From NCBI GenBank assembly GCA_018396695.1, contig JAGTQU010000010.1:1-55996 (forward strand): DNA of 55,996 bases, given 5' to 3'. Source of the stretch: Candidatus Bathyarchaeota archaeon (GTDB lineage Archaea; Thermoproteota; Bathyarchaeia; TCS64). This document shows, one piece after another, positions 17,501-25,948 of the stretch. Made by a program: the position numbers and the translations under genes. The notes below the pieces were generated by a model. That model did no database searches. It was not told where the DNA came from and saw nothing but the letters and a program-made list of their open reading frames with translations. The number at the start of each line of letters is the position of its first letter. Within the stretch, counting starts at the first letter, position 1.

Positions 17501-18460
17501 ATGCATTTGAAGCAATTTGGAGATATATGCCAATTTAAGATTCCTTTAATCCGAAACCCGTTAAAATATACTCTCACATATTTTATTAAAAGTCAAAACA
17601 CGCTTATAGATCTAGGTGGAGAAAGCGAAGAGGCTAAAGACGCTTTAAAAAGACAGCTTTTAGCTGCTGACTCAAGCCTTTCTAAGATAGAAAAAGTTGT
17701 TTTAACCCATTTACATCGAGACCATTCAGGTTTAACTAATTATCTAAAAGAGAATTCAAACGCCACAATATACACTCATTATGTTAGTAGAAATTATTCC
17801 ATAGAAAATAACGACTTGAAGGAATTAATCCTTAAAGAGTTTTACATGTTTGGAGAAAACAGCATTATTTTTCCTAAGATTATCCTACATCAGATTCAAA
17901 ACAAGTCTTCTAGTAGATCAGAAGCATATGTTAGTTTAAACGACAACGATTATTTAGATAGCGATAAAAGGTTCCAAGTCATATGGACGCCTGGTCACGC
18001 ACCTGAGCATATTTGTATATACGATAACCAGCTGAAAATATTGTTTTCAGGCGATCATGTACTACCTAGAATCACTCCCCATATAAGCCTACACATTAAC
18101 GAAAAAACGAACCCGTTAAAAGATTACATAGAATCGCTTGAGAAAATAAAGAAACTTGATATCAAGCTTGTTCTTCCAGCCCACGAATCTGAGTTTAAGG
18201 ATCTTGAAAAGAGAGTGGAGGGAATAGAAAAACATCATTTATCAAGACTTGAAGAGATTAAAGACACAGTTAGAAAAGGTGAGAAAACCGTACATCAGAT
18301 ATCTTCAGAACTCTCATGGAAAAGCAGTCCATGGGGCTTCATGCCTTTTTGGATAAAGCACATGGCAGCTTGCGAGACTTACGCGCATCTGATCTACCTG
18401 AGAAATCGAGGAGATATATATGAATCCATTAAAAATGGGAGACTATACTATAAAATCTAG
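17501..18460 (+). CDS. Metallo-beta-lactamase-fold hydrolase
   Basis: A 319-residue MBL-fold protein with the binuclear metal motif H-L-H-R-D-H (residues 70-75), a later GHAPEHICI loop and the Asp in FSGDHVLP. The C-terminal 90 residues are helical and end in a winged-helix-like part seen in some MBL proteins (glyoxalase II or LACTB2-like group). ATG start with GGAGAG just upstream. Six bases after nikR, so probably co-transcribed. Substrate unknown; thioester or lactone hydrolysis is typical. Confidence 0.8.
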   Translation: MHLKQFGDICQFKIPLIRNPLKYTLTYFIKSQNTLIDLGGESEEAKDALKRQLLAADSSLSKIEKVVLTHLHRDHSGLTNYLKENSNATIYTHYVSRNYSIENNDLKELILKEFYMFGENSIIFPKIILHQIQNKSSSRSEAYVSLNDNDYLDSDKRFQVIWTPGHAPEHICIYDNQLKILFSGDHVLPRITPHISLHINEKTNPLKDYIESLEKIKKLDIKLVLPAHESEFKDLEKRVEGIEKHHLSRLEEIKDTVRKGEKTVHQISSELSWKSSPWGFMPFWIKHMAACETYAHLIYLRNRGDIYESIKNGRLYYKI

Positions 18461-18465
18461 TCTTT

Positions 18466-19122
18466 TCATCTCCAAACTTTTACTCCATTCTCCAAGAGAT
18501 AATCTGCTGTTAAATCCGCAATGTCTGGTGCTCTGAAGGGCATGTTTAATTCTTTAACATGTATGATAATCTCTCTAAAGGTTATCTCGTTTCTCCTATT
18601 TTCAGTCAGATACTTATCGAGAATAGTCTGGGCAACTTCTTCTGCAATCCTGAATTTTGGGCTAAGCTTCTTGAAGTGAAGTTTAAAAGCCTTAGATACT
18701 TCATTGCCTGATGCGCCTTTCAAGGCCCAGACTATAGGCCTCGGTCCTCCTTTTGAATATTTAATCTTTGATATTTTCACTGCAGGAGAAATCATATCAA
18801 GAGCTCTTAGAATTTTTAAGGTTCTATAAACTGTAGCTTCAGGCATTCTCAACTCAGTTTGAAGAATCCATGCTGTTGCAGCCCCATGTAAACAAAAATA
18901 GGCAAAAACTTCGGCCGTTGAGGGGGATGAAAATATTTTTTCATTCAGTGATAATAATTTCTGCATTATTTTTAAGGTTTCTTGGAAGTTATTTTTTTCA
19001 CATGATAATAATAACTTACGGTAAAAATCAATATAGTTTTTAACATCGTTCTCATTTTCTGGGAATAATTCTTTATCTGAATGCTTATTAATAGCTAGCT
19101 TTGAGGAGTATTCATTAATCAA
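18466..19122 (-). CDS. Winged-helix transcriptional regulator
   Basis: A 218-residue protein with a helical N-terminal half and a winged-helix segment near residues 75-125: ILQTELRMPEATVYRTLKIL is a clear recognition-helix pattern, followed by a Gly-Gly-Pro turn and WALKG. The C-terminal third is helical with a possible second DNA-binding region. It resembles TrmB/ArsR-like archaeal regulators without being clearly any one. It is convergent with the MBL gene and divergent from the RHH gene at 19.2 kb. Target unknown. Confidence 0.6.
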   Translation of the reverse strand: MINEYSSKLAINKHSDKELFPENENDVKNYIDFYRKLLLSCEKNNFQETLKIMQKLLSLNEKIFSSPSTAEVFAYFCLHGAATAWILQTELRMPEATVYRTLKILRALDMISPAVKISKIKYSKGGPRPIVWALKGASGNEVSKAFKLHFKKLSPKFRIAEEVAQTILDKYLTENRRNEITFREIIIHVKELNMPFRAPDIADLTADYLLENGVKVWR

Positions 19123-19185
19123 TCTTTATCACCAGAATGATAATTAGACATAGTAACCTGTCGATAAGCTTATAAGATTACTCGT

Positions 19186-19211
19186 TAACATGTAAACTTG
19201 TAAACATGTTA
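19186..19211. promoter_or_regulatory. Perfect 8-bp inverted repeat, candidate autoregulatory operator
   Basis: TAACATGT, ten bases, then ACATGTTA. A TATA-like CTTATAAG lies near 19169-19176, placing the expected transcription start inside the dyad. The dyad ends eight bases before the proposed GTG start of a ribbon-helix-helix protein. Repression of its own gene by that dimer is the simple reading. Confidence 0.5.
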
Positions 19212-19218
19212 GCAAGTG

Positions 19219-19654
19219 GTGGACGATAACGTCAAAAAAGAACGTTGCGATAAGGGGTCTCGATTTCGAGATTTACAAAGAAATCTTTAGCATAGCGAAA
19301 AGTGAAGGAAAGCGTGTTTCAGATGTTGTGAATCAGGCGCTCCAAAATTTTATAAAAAATCCTAATAGTGAGAATAATAAAAATGGTTTTAATAGTTTCA
19401 GTGATAAATTTATTTTAAGAAATAATGGTGAAATATCCTTATCTAAAAACGATATAATTAGTCTAAAGAAAGAAGTTGGTTCATTTATAATTGAAAATAA
19501 CGGCCACATAGTATTTGAAAAGGATGTAGATAACGAAACTTTAAACTATATAGATGGTATAATCATACGTGATGGCCAAGTTGAAGTTCCAAAATCCATG
19601 TACTACCAATTTCTTATAAAATCTGAGATTCATGGAAAACTCCAAAAATATTAG
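19219..19654 (+). pseudogene. Ribbon-helix-helix regulator, apparent frameshift at the N-terminus
   Basis: The frame ending at 19654 is open from about 19196. Upstream of its first canonical start (GTG 19328) it encodes a clear RHH domain: NVAIRGLDFEIYKEIFSIAK, then RVSDVVNQALQNF. No ATG, GTG or TTG lies in this frame before that domain. GTG 19219 opens the neighbouring frame (MDDNVKK) and joins it if one A is dropped from the run of six at 19234-19239, giving 144 residues. Starting at 19328 would delete nearly all of the DNA-binding domain. The C-terminal 80 residues are mixed beta/alpha (FILRNNGEISLS, GHIVFEKDVD) and unrecognised. A DUF99 gene follows. Confidence 0.6.
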
Positions 19655-19670
19655 TTTAATGTGAATTTTG

Positions 19671-20231
19671 ATGGTTTCTAAATCAGTGATCGGCGTCGAG
19701 GATGGTTCGTTTAAAAGTTTTGATGGAAAAAATGGCTTTACCCTACTTTGCTGTGTTTTAATGGATAATTATAAAATATTGAAAGTATTCTTTTCTAGAA
19801 TACAAGTCGATGGGATAGATGCAACCTCCAAACTCTTGAAAATGATTACCGACGTTGAATACTCGGCGATCATTTTAGGAGGCGTAACCTTCGCAGGTTT
19901 TAACATAATTGACCCTAGAAAAATTTTCGATGAAAAGCAATTGCCAGTAGTAATCTACTCTAACCGAAAACCTAACAGTGAAAAAATTCTAAATGCATTG
20001 AAAAAACATTTCAAAGATTGGGATAAAAGATGGAGCATCCTCCAAAGTCTCGGGAACATATACGAATTTGAAGTTAAACCAGGATACTCCCCAATATATT
20101 TCGAAATTATAGGGGAGACTCCAGAATACGCTAAGAGTATTCTCAAAAACTACACCATCATATCTAGAGTCCCAGAACCAATCAGAATTGCTAAAATTAT
20201 AGCAAGAGGTGTCAGCCTCAAAGATTCATGA
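19671..20231 (+). CDS. DUF99 / UPF0215 protein (endonuclease V homolog)
   Basis: A 186-residue member of the archaeal DUF99 family, related in fold to endonuclease V. Family landmarks are IGVEDGSFKSF at the N-terminus, VDGIDATSKLL, GGVTFAGFNIID and LPVVIYSNRKP. The Asp of the DG motif found in true endonuclease V is Gly here (ILGGVTF). TTG 19668 is an alternative start. It follows the RHH gene by 16 bp and overlaps the 3' end of the convergent PolD small subunit gene by 14 bp. Its biochemical role is not established. Confidence 0.85.
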   Translation: MVSKSVIGVEDGSFKSFDGKNGFTLLCCVLMDNYKILKVFFSRIQVDGIDATSKLLKMITDVEYSAIILGGVTFAGFNIIDPRKIFDEKQLPVVIYSNRKPNSEKILNALKKHFKDWDKRWSILQSLGNIYEFEVKPGYSPIYFEIIGETPEYAKSILKNYTIISRVPEPIRIAKIIARGVSLKDS

Positions 20232-21705
20232 GATCTATATTGTAGAGCAGATTATTATTCAGGTCATAGATAGAGACTATACCAGGAGTTGGTTTAAGGC
20301 CTATCCTCTTCTGGTAAGATGTCTGATTCTGCCAAGGAGCGGCTGAAAGAATGGTGACTCCCTTATATCTCCTTGAATCAAAAACATGAATATGGCCCGT
20401 GACAAGAACATCCGGTATTGAAGATATGACCATCCTATCCTCTTTTTCAGGAGCTAAAGGCGTTGAGGCTCCGTAGATTGGTGCTAAATGCCTACTTTTG
20501 AGGAGTAGTTCAGCCCCTTTCGCAGGGTTCTTAAAGTTCTGTCCAGGAGTCTGAGATAAGACATCGTCTAAGCTTTTACCATGGTAAAGTAAAACTTCGA
20601 CTCCGTTTAAACTAAACCGGCTAGGGTTTCCCAGCATGAGAATCCTTTCATCAAGGTATAGTGACTCAGCATATTCCTTAAGTATAGGTGGCTGTGGTAG
20701 GGCTCTTCTCACAGCGTCATGGTTGCCAGGAGTAACAATGATTTCAAGATAATCCGGAAGATTTGCGAATAATGAGGCAGTCTTTTCATACTGTTTGTAG
20801 ACGTCTGTTATTTCTAATTCCTTTTGCTGTTCTGGATAAACCCCAATCCCGTCTACCACATCTCCATTTATGGCTACATACTTCACTCGGCTTGAGAGCT
20901 TTCTCAGACTAATTGGTCCAATCTCTCCCTTGATCAACTTCACAAATTTTTCAAAGAGTTTATCTGTGAAGAGTAGGCTCCCCACATGTAGATCCGATAA
21001 GAAGACTGAGCAGAATGGGATCTCAGACTGTTTCGCCGTTTTAATCGGAGTATCTGGTAGAATAATATCGTTTAAAATAAATAGATCTTTACTAACCTTG
21101 GTTATTGCTGCACAGACAACTTGATCCTGTAGAATTATCTGGCAATTTTTCACTATTTCCTGGTCCGAGACAAGAATTGTAATCGCATTAGTTAAATCTT
21201 CAAGTTCAAGGATCAGGTTTGCACCTGTCAGTGTTTTCCTTGTTACCATTCCGATAATCTTTAATTGAGCTTTAACAGGCGCTTCTAATGCTTGATTAAT
21301 CGAGGTCGCGTCCTTTACATCGATTCTTTCGCGGAGCAATCGTTCAATCTTTTTAAATCTGTCTCGAAAATAGTCTACAAACCCCTCGACACTGCTTTTA
21401 GGTTCGGTTTCTCCCTCCTCAAGGATTTTTACATCCGCTTCATACTCGCTTGCAATGGCTTTCCGTTGGATTTTCGGGGAAAGAGTTTCACCAGTCCTCT
21501 TCTTTTCTTCATATGTTTTCTGCATAAGCTCATAGTTAACAATGAACTGGGATCCTGATGAGAGTTTTAACTTGGAGATTACGCTATCAACAACTTCTTC
21601 GGCATCTTTCAAATTTAATTTTCTAAGATACTCTAAGCCATCATTGCTTAAAACATAGCCCGCATCGATTATTCTCTTAACAAGGTGTCTTAGTTCTTCG
21701 GCCAT
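20218..21705 (-). CDS. polB: DNA polymerase D small subunit DP1 (exonuclease)
   Basis: About 495 residues. The C-terminal calcineurin-like phosphoesterase domain carries all the metal motifs needed for 3'-5' proofreading: FLSDLHVGS, NGDVVDG, TPGNHDA, YHGKSLDD and TGHIHVF. Before it lies an OB-fold region (about residues 140-230), and at the N-terminus a helical domain that binds partners. The start MAEELRHLV at 21705 is chosen over a longer frame starting at 21786, because the latter would overlap the cupin gene by 58 bp and adds a Lys/Arg-rich leader. It partners the large subunit encoded at 27.8 kb; the two genes are not adjacent. Confidence 0.92.
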   Translation of the reverse strand: MAEELRHLVKRIIDAGYVLSNDGLEYLRKLNLKDAEEVVDSVISKLKLSSGSQFIVNYELMQKTYEEKKRTGETLSPKIQRKAIASEYEADVKILEEGETEPKSSVEGFVDYFRDRFKKIERLLRERIDVKDATSINQALEAPVKAQLKIIGMVTRKTLTGANLILELEDLTNAITILVSDQEIVKNCQIILQDQVVCAAITKVSKDLFILNDIILPDTPIKTAKQSEIPFCSVFLSDLHVGSLLFTDKLFEKFVKLIKGEIGPISLRKLSSRVKYVAINGDVVDGIGVYPEQQKELEITDVYKQYEKTASLFANLPDYLEIIVTPGNHDAVRRALPQPPILKEYAESLYLDERILMLGNPSRFSLNGVEVLLYHGKSLDDVLSQTPGQNFKNPAKGAELLLKSRHLAPIYGASTPLAPEKEDRMVISSIPDVLVTGHIHVFDSRRYKGVTILSAAPWQNQTSYQKRIGLKPTPGIVSIYDLNNNLLYNIDLMNL

Positions 21706-21728
21706 GAGGTTTACCGTTTCAAGAAGCC

Positions 21729-22082
21729 TTATACGACCTTTCTTCTTTTTGCCATTTCGAGATAATCTTCTCTTGGTGGGCTCCACGCCTCGGTTAAGAC
21801 TACAGGTTTATCGCCTAGGGCAATAAAACTATGTGGCTCGTTACTCGGGATAACCCAGGAGATTCCTGGCTTAACTTGAGTTTCTCCGCCTGATGTGAGC
21901 TCTCCCTCCCCTTCTAGGCAAGTTCCAATCTGCTCACTATTATGTTTATGTTCAGGCATTTTTGCACCTGGCTGAGCTATTATTTTGATGAGAGTCATGG
22001 TTTTCCCGTTTCCAATAATGAACATCTCAAAGCCTTTAATAGGCTGAAGGGTTGGCGCCTCTTCCAGTCTCATCGACTTCAT
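21729..22082 (-). CDS. Small cupin-domain protein
   Basis: A 117-residue single cupin. Motif 1 is visible as MPEHKHNSEQIGTCLEGEGE (two His and a Glu as metal ligands) and motif 2 as WVIPSNEPHSFIAL. Such small cupins bind a metal and act as sensors, isomerases or dioxygenases; nothing shows which. It ends 23 bp before the proposed PolD small subunit start on the same strand, so the two may share a transcript. Confidence 0.8.
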   Translation of the reverse strand: MKSMRLEEAPTLQPIKGFEMFIIGNGKTMTLIKIIAQPGAKMPEHKHNSEQIGTCLEGEGELTSGGETQVKPGISWVIPSNEPHSFIALGDKPVVLTEAWSPPREDYLEMAKRRKVV

Positions 22083-22134
22083 TAAGAATTCCCGTTAAAT
22101 AGTGTCTATTTCCCAATATAAAATTACAGGTTAA

Positions 22135-22809
22135 TTATAAACTCGTTTTATTTTTTAAAATTTGAATAGTCTCCTTAATCTCCTTCCTTATATGATATTT
22201 GTAGGGCATTGTGTTAGTGCTGCGATCTATGAATCCTTTATCGTAAAGCTTCTTCAAGAGGCGTGCAGTATGCTCTCTCGTTTTATTAATCCTTCTCCTA
22301 ATCTCTGGGACTGAGGCCTCTCCTTTATCATCTATTATTTCAAGGACTTCTATCTCTGTATCTGTGAGTTGATCCAAAACAACACTGCTCTGAATCGGGA
22401 TGGGGGTCTCAATCTTCCTGAGAGGGGGAGTATAGGCTGTTTTCTTAGACAGGGTTTGGAGCTCATTTTTAAGCGTTGTAATCGCTTTCTCATTCTCATC
22501 AACCTTTCTTGAAATGTTCTTGATCTCATCGACGGTTCTTTCAACGCTTTCTTTAGTCTCTTTACTCAGTTTATAGGCTTCCTCAGAAGATAAATCTGCC
22601 TTAACTAATTTCCTCTCCAAACTATTGAACGACTTCTCAATTTTTGAGAGTTGTCTATTAAAAACGCTAACGATACTATCAACAATATTCTTTGCCCCTT
22701 CATACTCTTCCTGAGCTCTTTTTATCTTCAGATAATAGATGATGGAAGCAGTGGAAGTAATGATAAGTAGGATTAAAGTAGTTATATTGACTTCCAAGGC
22801 TATCATCAA
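22135..22809 (-). CDS. Membrane-anchored coiled-coil winged-helix regulator
   Basis: A 224-residue protein in three parts: one membrane helix (about residues 7-26, ITTLILLIITSTASIIYYL), a long heptad-like coiled coil (about 30-125, rich in Lys, Glu and Ser), and a C-terminal winged helix (about 145-205, LTDTEIEVLEIIDD, then RRRINKTREHTARLLKKLY). The last part resembles MarR/TrmB-type DNA-binding domains. This architecture suggests DNA binding tethered to the membrane. Its signal and targets are unknown. Divergent from hypF. Confidence 0.7.
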   Translation of the reverse strand: MMIALEVNITTLILLIITSTASIIYYLKIKRAQEEYEGAKNIVDSIVSVFNRQLSKIEKSFNSLERKLVKADLSSEEAYKLSKETKESVERTVDEIKNISRKVDENEKAITTLKNELQTLSKKTAYTPPLRKIETPIPIQSSVVLDQLTDTEIEVLEIIDDKGEASVPEIRRRINKTREHTARLLKKLYDKGFIDRSTNTMPYKYHIRKEIKETIQILKNKTSL

Positions 22810-22948
22810 TCTTATCTTGTTCTAGTAAAAGTTGAATCTATTTAATATATAGCTTTTTTCAAAATCTACAAAAATATAGATACATTGGACTTTTTTTAAA
22901 CGAAAACTTATCATTTAAAAATTAGAATTACTTAGCCTACAGATACGT

Positions 22949-25273
22949 TTGGCAGAGAAAAAGATTGAGGCAAAGATCACCGTAAACGGTCGTGTTCAAG
23001 GGGTAGGCTACCGTCCATTCGTGTACAAGGAGGCTGTTAAAAAAGGGTTAAAAGGATATGTGATTAATCTCGGGGATGCAGGCGTAGAGATCGTAGTAGA
23101 AGGTTTTGAAAGCAAGATAACATCATTTATAGAAATCTTGAAAAAAGAGTCTCCAGTAGTTTCCGAAGTTAAGAATGTGAAAATAGTCTTCAAACCTTTT
23201 AAAGACCGGTTCAAAGAGTTTACAATTGAGAAAAGCAGGAATAAAGACACAGTGGCATCTGGAATTTTTCCTCCAGATATTGGAATCTGTGAAGAATGTG
23301 CTAAGGATATGGAGAGGGAGGGGAGCAGGTGGTTCAATTACGCTTTCACAGCTTGCGCATCATGCGGTCCACGCTTTACGGGGATCTATCAACTTCCTTA
23401 CGATAGGGAACGTAGCCATATGAAGGATTTCCCCCTGTGTGAACACTGTAAGAGAGAGTATAGGGATCCTATGGATAGGAGGTTCGATGCCCAAGGGATC
23501 ACTTGCTCAATCTGTGGACCGCAGATGTCTCTGTATGATGCACAGGGTGTAAAGACTCAAACAGATGATGTTTTCTCAGCTGCCGCAAATCTACTGAATT
23601 TAGGATACATCGTCGCGATTAAAGGGATCGGAGGCATTCATCTTGCTACTTTAGCTGACGATGATGAAGTTATAAGAAAACTGAGAACAAGGAAGAAGAG
23701 ACCAAGTCAGCCCTTTGCCTTAATGTCACCTAACCTTGAGGAAGTAAGAAAATTTGCTTATTTGAATAGGTTAGAAGAAAAAATCCTGACGAGCTGGCGA
23801 AGACCAATAGTTCTTCTGAGAAAAAAGAGAAGCAGCCTCATTTCCGATCTGATAGCCCCAGGTCTTGATAAGATTGGCGTAATGCTGCCTTACTCAGGGA
23901 TACATTTAGCCTTGTTTAAGAGGATTAAAACATCCGCCCTTATAATGACGAGTGCGAATCCCCCAGGTCTTCCGATGATAATAAGAAACGATTATGCTTT
24001 TAAATATCTTCACGGAGTTGCCGATTATTTTTTATTGCATAATAGAGTAATCGTGAATAGATGTGACGATTCTGTTTTAAATATTATATTAAATAAACCC
24101 TCATTCCTTAGAAGAAGCAGAGGGTTTGTTCCAGATCCAATCGATATTCCTATAAAAAAGGGCTCTGCTCTAGCCTTAGGCGCGGAACTACGGAACTCCG
24201 CTGCAGTTGCAGCTAATGGCAGATGCTATCTAACACAGTATTTAGGGGACATCACTACCCTCGAATCAAGGGAATTTGAAACAGAGGCGATAAACTATCT
24301 AAAAAACCTTCTGAACATCACATGTAACCCTGATGTGATTGGGTGTGACCTCCATCCAGGTTACATGACATCACAATTAGCTGAAGAAATATCACAGGAA
24401 ACTGGCGTAAAATTAATTAAATCACAGCACCACCACGCCCATATCTCATCTGTTTCATGTGAAAATATGCTTGGATTAGATGAAGAGGTTATTGGTATAG
24501 CTTTAGATGGGGCTGGATATGGTTCAGATGGAGCTATTTGGGGCGGAGAAGTCATAAAATCGAGTTATAAATTCTTCAAGAGAGTCGGTCATCTTGAGTA
24601 TTTGCCTATGCCTGGAGGAGATTTATGTGCATATTATCCTTCGAGAATGCTAGTTTCAGCATTGACAAATATTCTAGACGACGATGAAATACGTGATATC
24701 ACAGGAAATCACGTTAAATTGAATCTTCCTTATGGAGAAAAAGAGCTTGAAGTAATTTTAAAACAAGCAAGGAAAACAGAAACCATAAAAACTTCTAGTG
24801 CTGGAAGGTTTCTAGACTCTATTGCAGCATTAACCGAAATATGTTATAAGAGGACTTACGAAGGAGAACCAGCAATTCTATTAGAAGCGCTGGCTAAAAA
24901 GAGTAGTAAAGAGGAATTATCCTTTGAGGTCGAAATTGAAAAAATTAATGGATTATATGTTTTAAAATCAAGCAAATTCTTACATGATCTCATAAAAATG
25001 AAAAATAATACGAAAAATCAGGTTTTAGCATATTATGGGCAAAAATATCTTGTTAATGGTTTTGCTGAAATCGCTTCTACAATAGCTTTCGAAGAAGGTA
25101 TAGACAAAATATGCCTATCTGGTGGTGTATTTGCAAACGAGTACATCTTGAAAGAACTTTGGAGATTGCTTTCAGCGAGAGGCTTCAAAGTTTTATTCAA
25201 TACAATGGTACCACCCGGAGACGGAGGAACTGCTTTAGGTCAAGCGATCATATCATTAGCTAATGTGATTTAA
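22949..25273 (+). CDS. hypF: [NiFe]-hydrogenase maturation carbamoyltransferase HypF
   Basis: A 774-residue protein that uses carbamoyl phosphate and ATP to make the cyanide ligand of [NiFe]-hydrogenase. Domain order is complete: acylphosphatase-like (GRVQGVGYRPF, residues 12-90), paired zinc fingers (CEECAKDM, CASCGPRF, CEHCKREY, CSICGP), a YrdC-like domain (about 200-380, IKGIGGIHL), and a Kae1-like domain with HHHAH. Start is TTG. No other hyp or hydrogenase gene is in the window. Adjacent bases hold a 12-bp palindrome after the stop. Confidence 0.96.
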   Translation: MAEKKIEAKITVNGRVQGVGYRPFVYKEAVKKGLKGYVINLGDAGVEIVVEGFESKITSFIEILKKESPVVSEVKNVKIVFKPFKDRFKEFTIEKSRNKDTVASGIFPPDIGICEECAKDMEREGSRWFNYAFTACASCGPRFTGIYQLPYDRERSHMKDFPLCEHCKREYRDPMDRRFDAQGITCSICGPQMSLYDAQGVKTQTDDVFSAAANLLNLGYIVAIKGIGGIHLATLADDDEVIRKLRTRKKRPSQPFALMSPNLEEVRKFAYLNRLEEKILTSWRRPIVLLRKKRSSLISDLIAPGLDKIGVMLPYSGIHLALFKRIKTSALIMTSANPPGLPMIIRNDYAFKYLHGVADYFLLHNRVIVNRCDDSVLNIILNKPSFLRRSRGFVPDPIDIPIKKGSALALGAELRNSAAVAANGRCYLTQYLGDITTLESREFETEAINYLKNLLNITCNPDVIGCDLHPGYMTSQLAEEISQETGVKLIKSQHHHAHISSVSCENMLGLDEEVIGIALDGAGYGSDGAIWGGEVIKSSYKFFKRVGHLEYLPMPGGDLCAYYPSRMLVSALTNILDDDEIRDITGNHVKLNLPYGEKELEVILKQARKTETIKTSSAGRFLDSIAALTEICYKRTYEGEPAILLEALAKKSSKEELSFEVEIEKINGLYVLKSSKFLHDLIKMKNNTKNQVLAYYGQKYLVNGFAEIASTIAFEEGIDKICLSGGVFANEYILKELWRLLSARGFKVLFNTMVPPGDGGTALGQAIISLANVI

Positions 25274-25280
25274 TGTGATA

Positions 25281-25742
25281 TCACAGTTTTTTAAGAGACT
25301 TAGGCTCAGATAATCTCTTAATACCTTCTAAAAGCTCATTTTCAAGATTGAATATAATTTTATCTTTGTCTTTAGAATCCGAAGAATTTATGATTTCAAC
25401 ATATTTTTTAAGCTGCTCGGAGATAATTAGATAATCATCTAGGGGAACCTTTTCAAAGAATCCAATATAATAAAGCAAAAGTATTGTAAAAACTGCGGAA
25501 ATAATGTTCTTTCGAGCCTGTTGTAAAGTACGGCGAAAAGAGCCGCGACTTATTTTTTTGAGCCTAAAATTCTTTTTATTATCATAACTAAAATCCATAA
25601 AAACCGTATTTTCAATAATAGTATCAATTAAAATCGTTTCGAACTGTATCCTGGTTAGATTGCAATATTTGAGCAAGATGTTCGCTATAGGGTCGTGTAA
25701 TATGCTTTGGAGCATTTTTATGTTGTTATTTATCTCTCCCAA
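25281..25742 (-). CDS. Conserved-looking alpha-helical protein of unknown function
   Basis: A 153-residue protein I do not recognise. It is predicted helical: an N-terminal segment with HDPIANILLKYCNLTR, a basic middle (RLKKISRGSFRRTLQQARKN), one hydrophobic helix (IISAVFTILLLYYIGFF) and an acidic C-terminal part. The basic helix-rich pattern before the hydrophobic helix could be a helix-turn-helix, since RGSFRRTLQQARKN looks like a recognition helix. Convergent with hypF, seven bases apart. About 200 bp of AT-rich DNA separates it from nadE. Confidence 0.55.
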   Translation of the reverse strand: MGEINNNIKMLQSILHDPIANILLKYCNLTRIQFETILIDTIIENTVFMDFSYDNKKNFRLKKISRGSFRRTLQQARKNIISAVFTILLLYYIGFFEKVPLDDYLIISEQLKKYVEIINSSDSKDKDKIIFNLENELLEGIKRLSEPKSLKKL

Positions 25743-25948
25743 TTGTAGATAACTCCTATGCCGTTTTTATAACAATTGTATACAAAAATGTATACGTAGG
25801 TTAAAAGCATATTCAGGGTCTTAACGCATAAATAAAAAATTAATATTACAAAATTTATAAAATTTAAACACGATTAACAAATAAAATTATATCAGATATG
25901 AAATATTTTTTCAAAATTTAAGTATTTGCACGAATTAATATGGACTGA

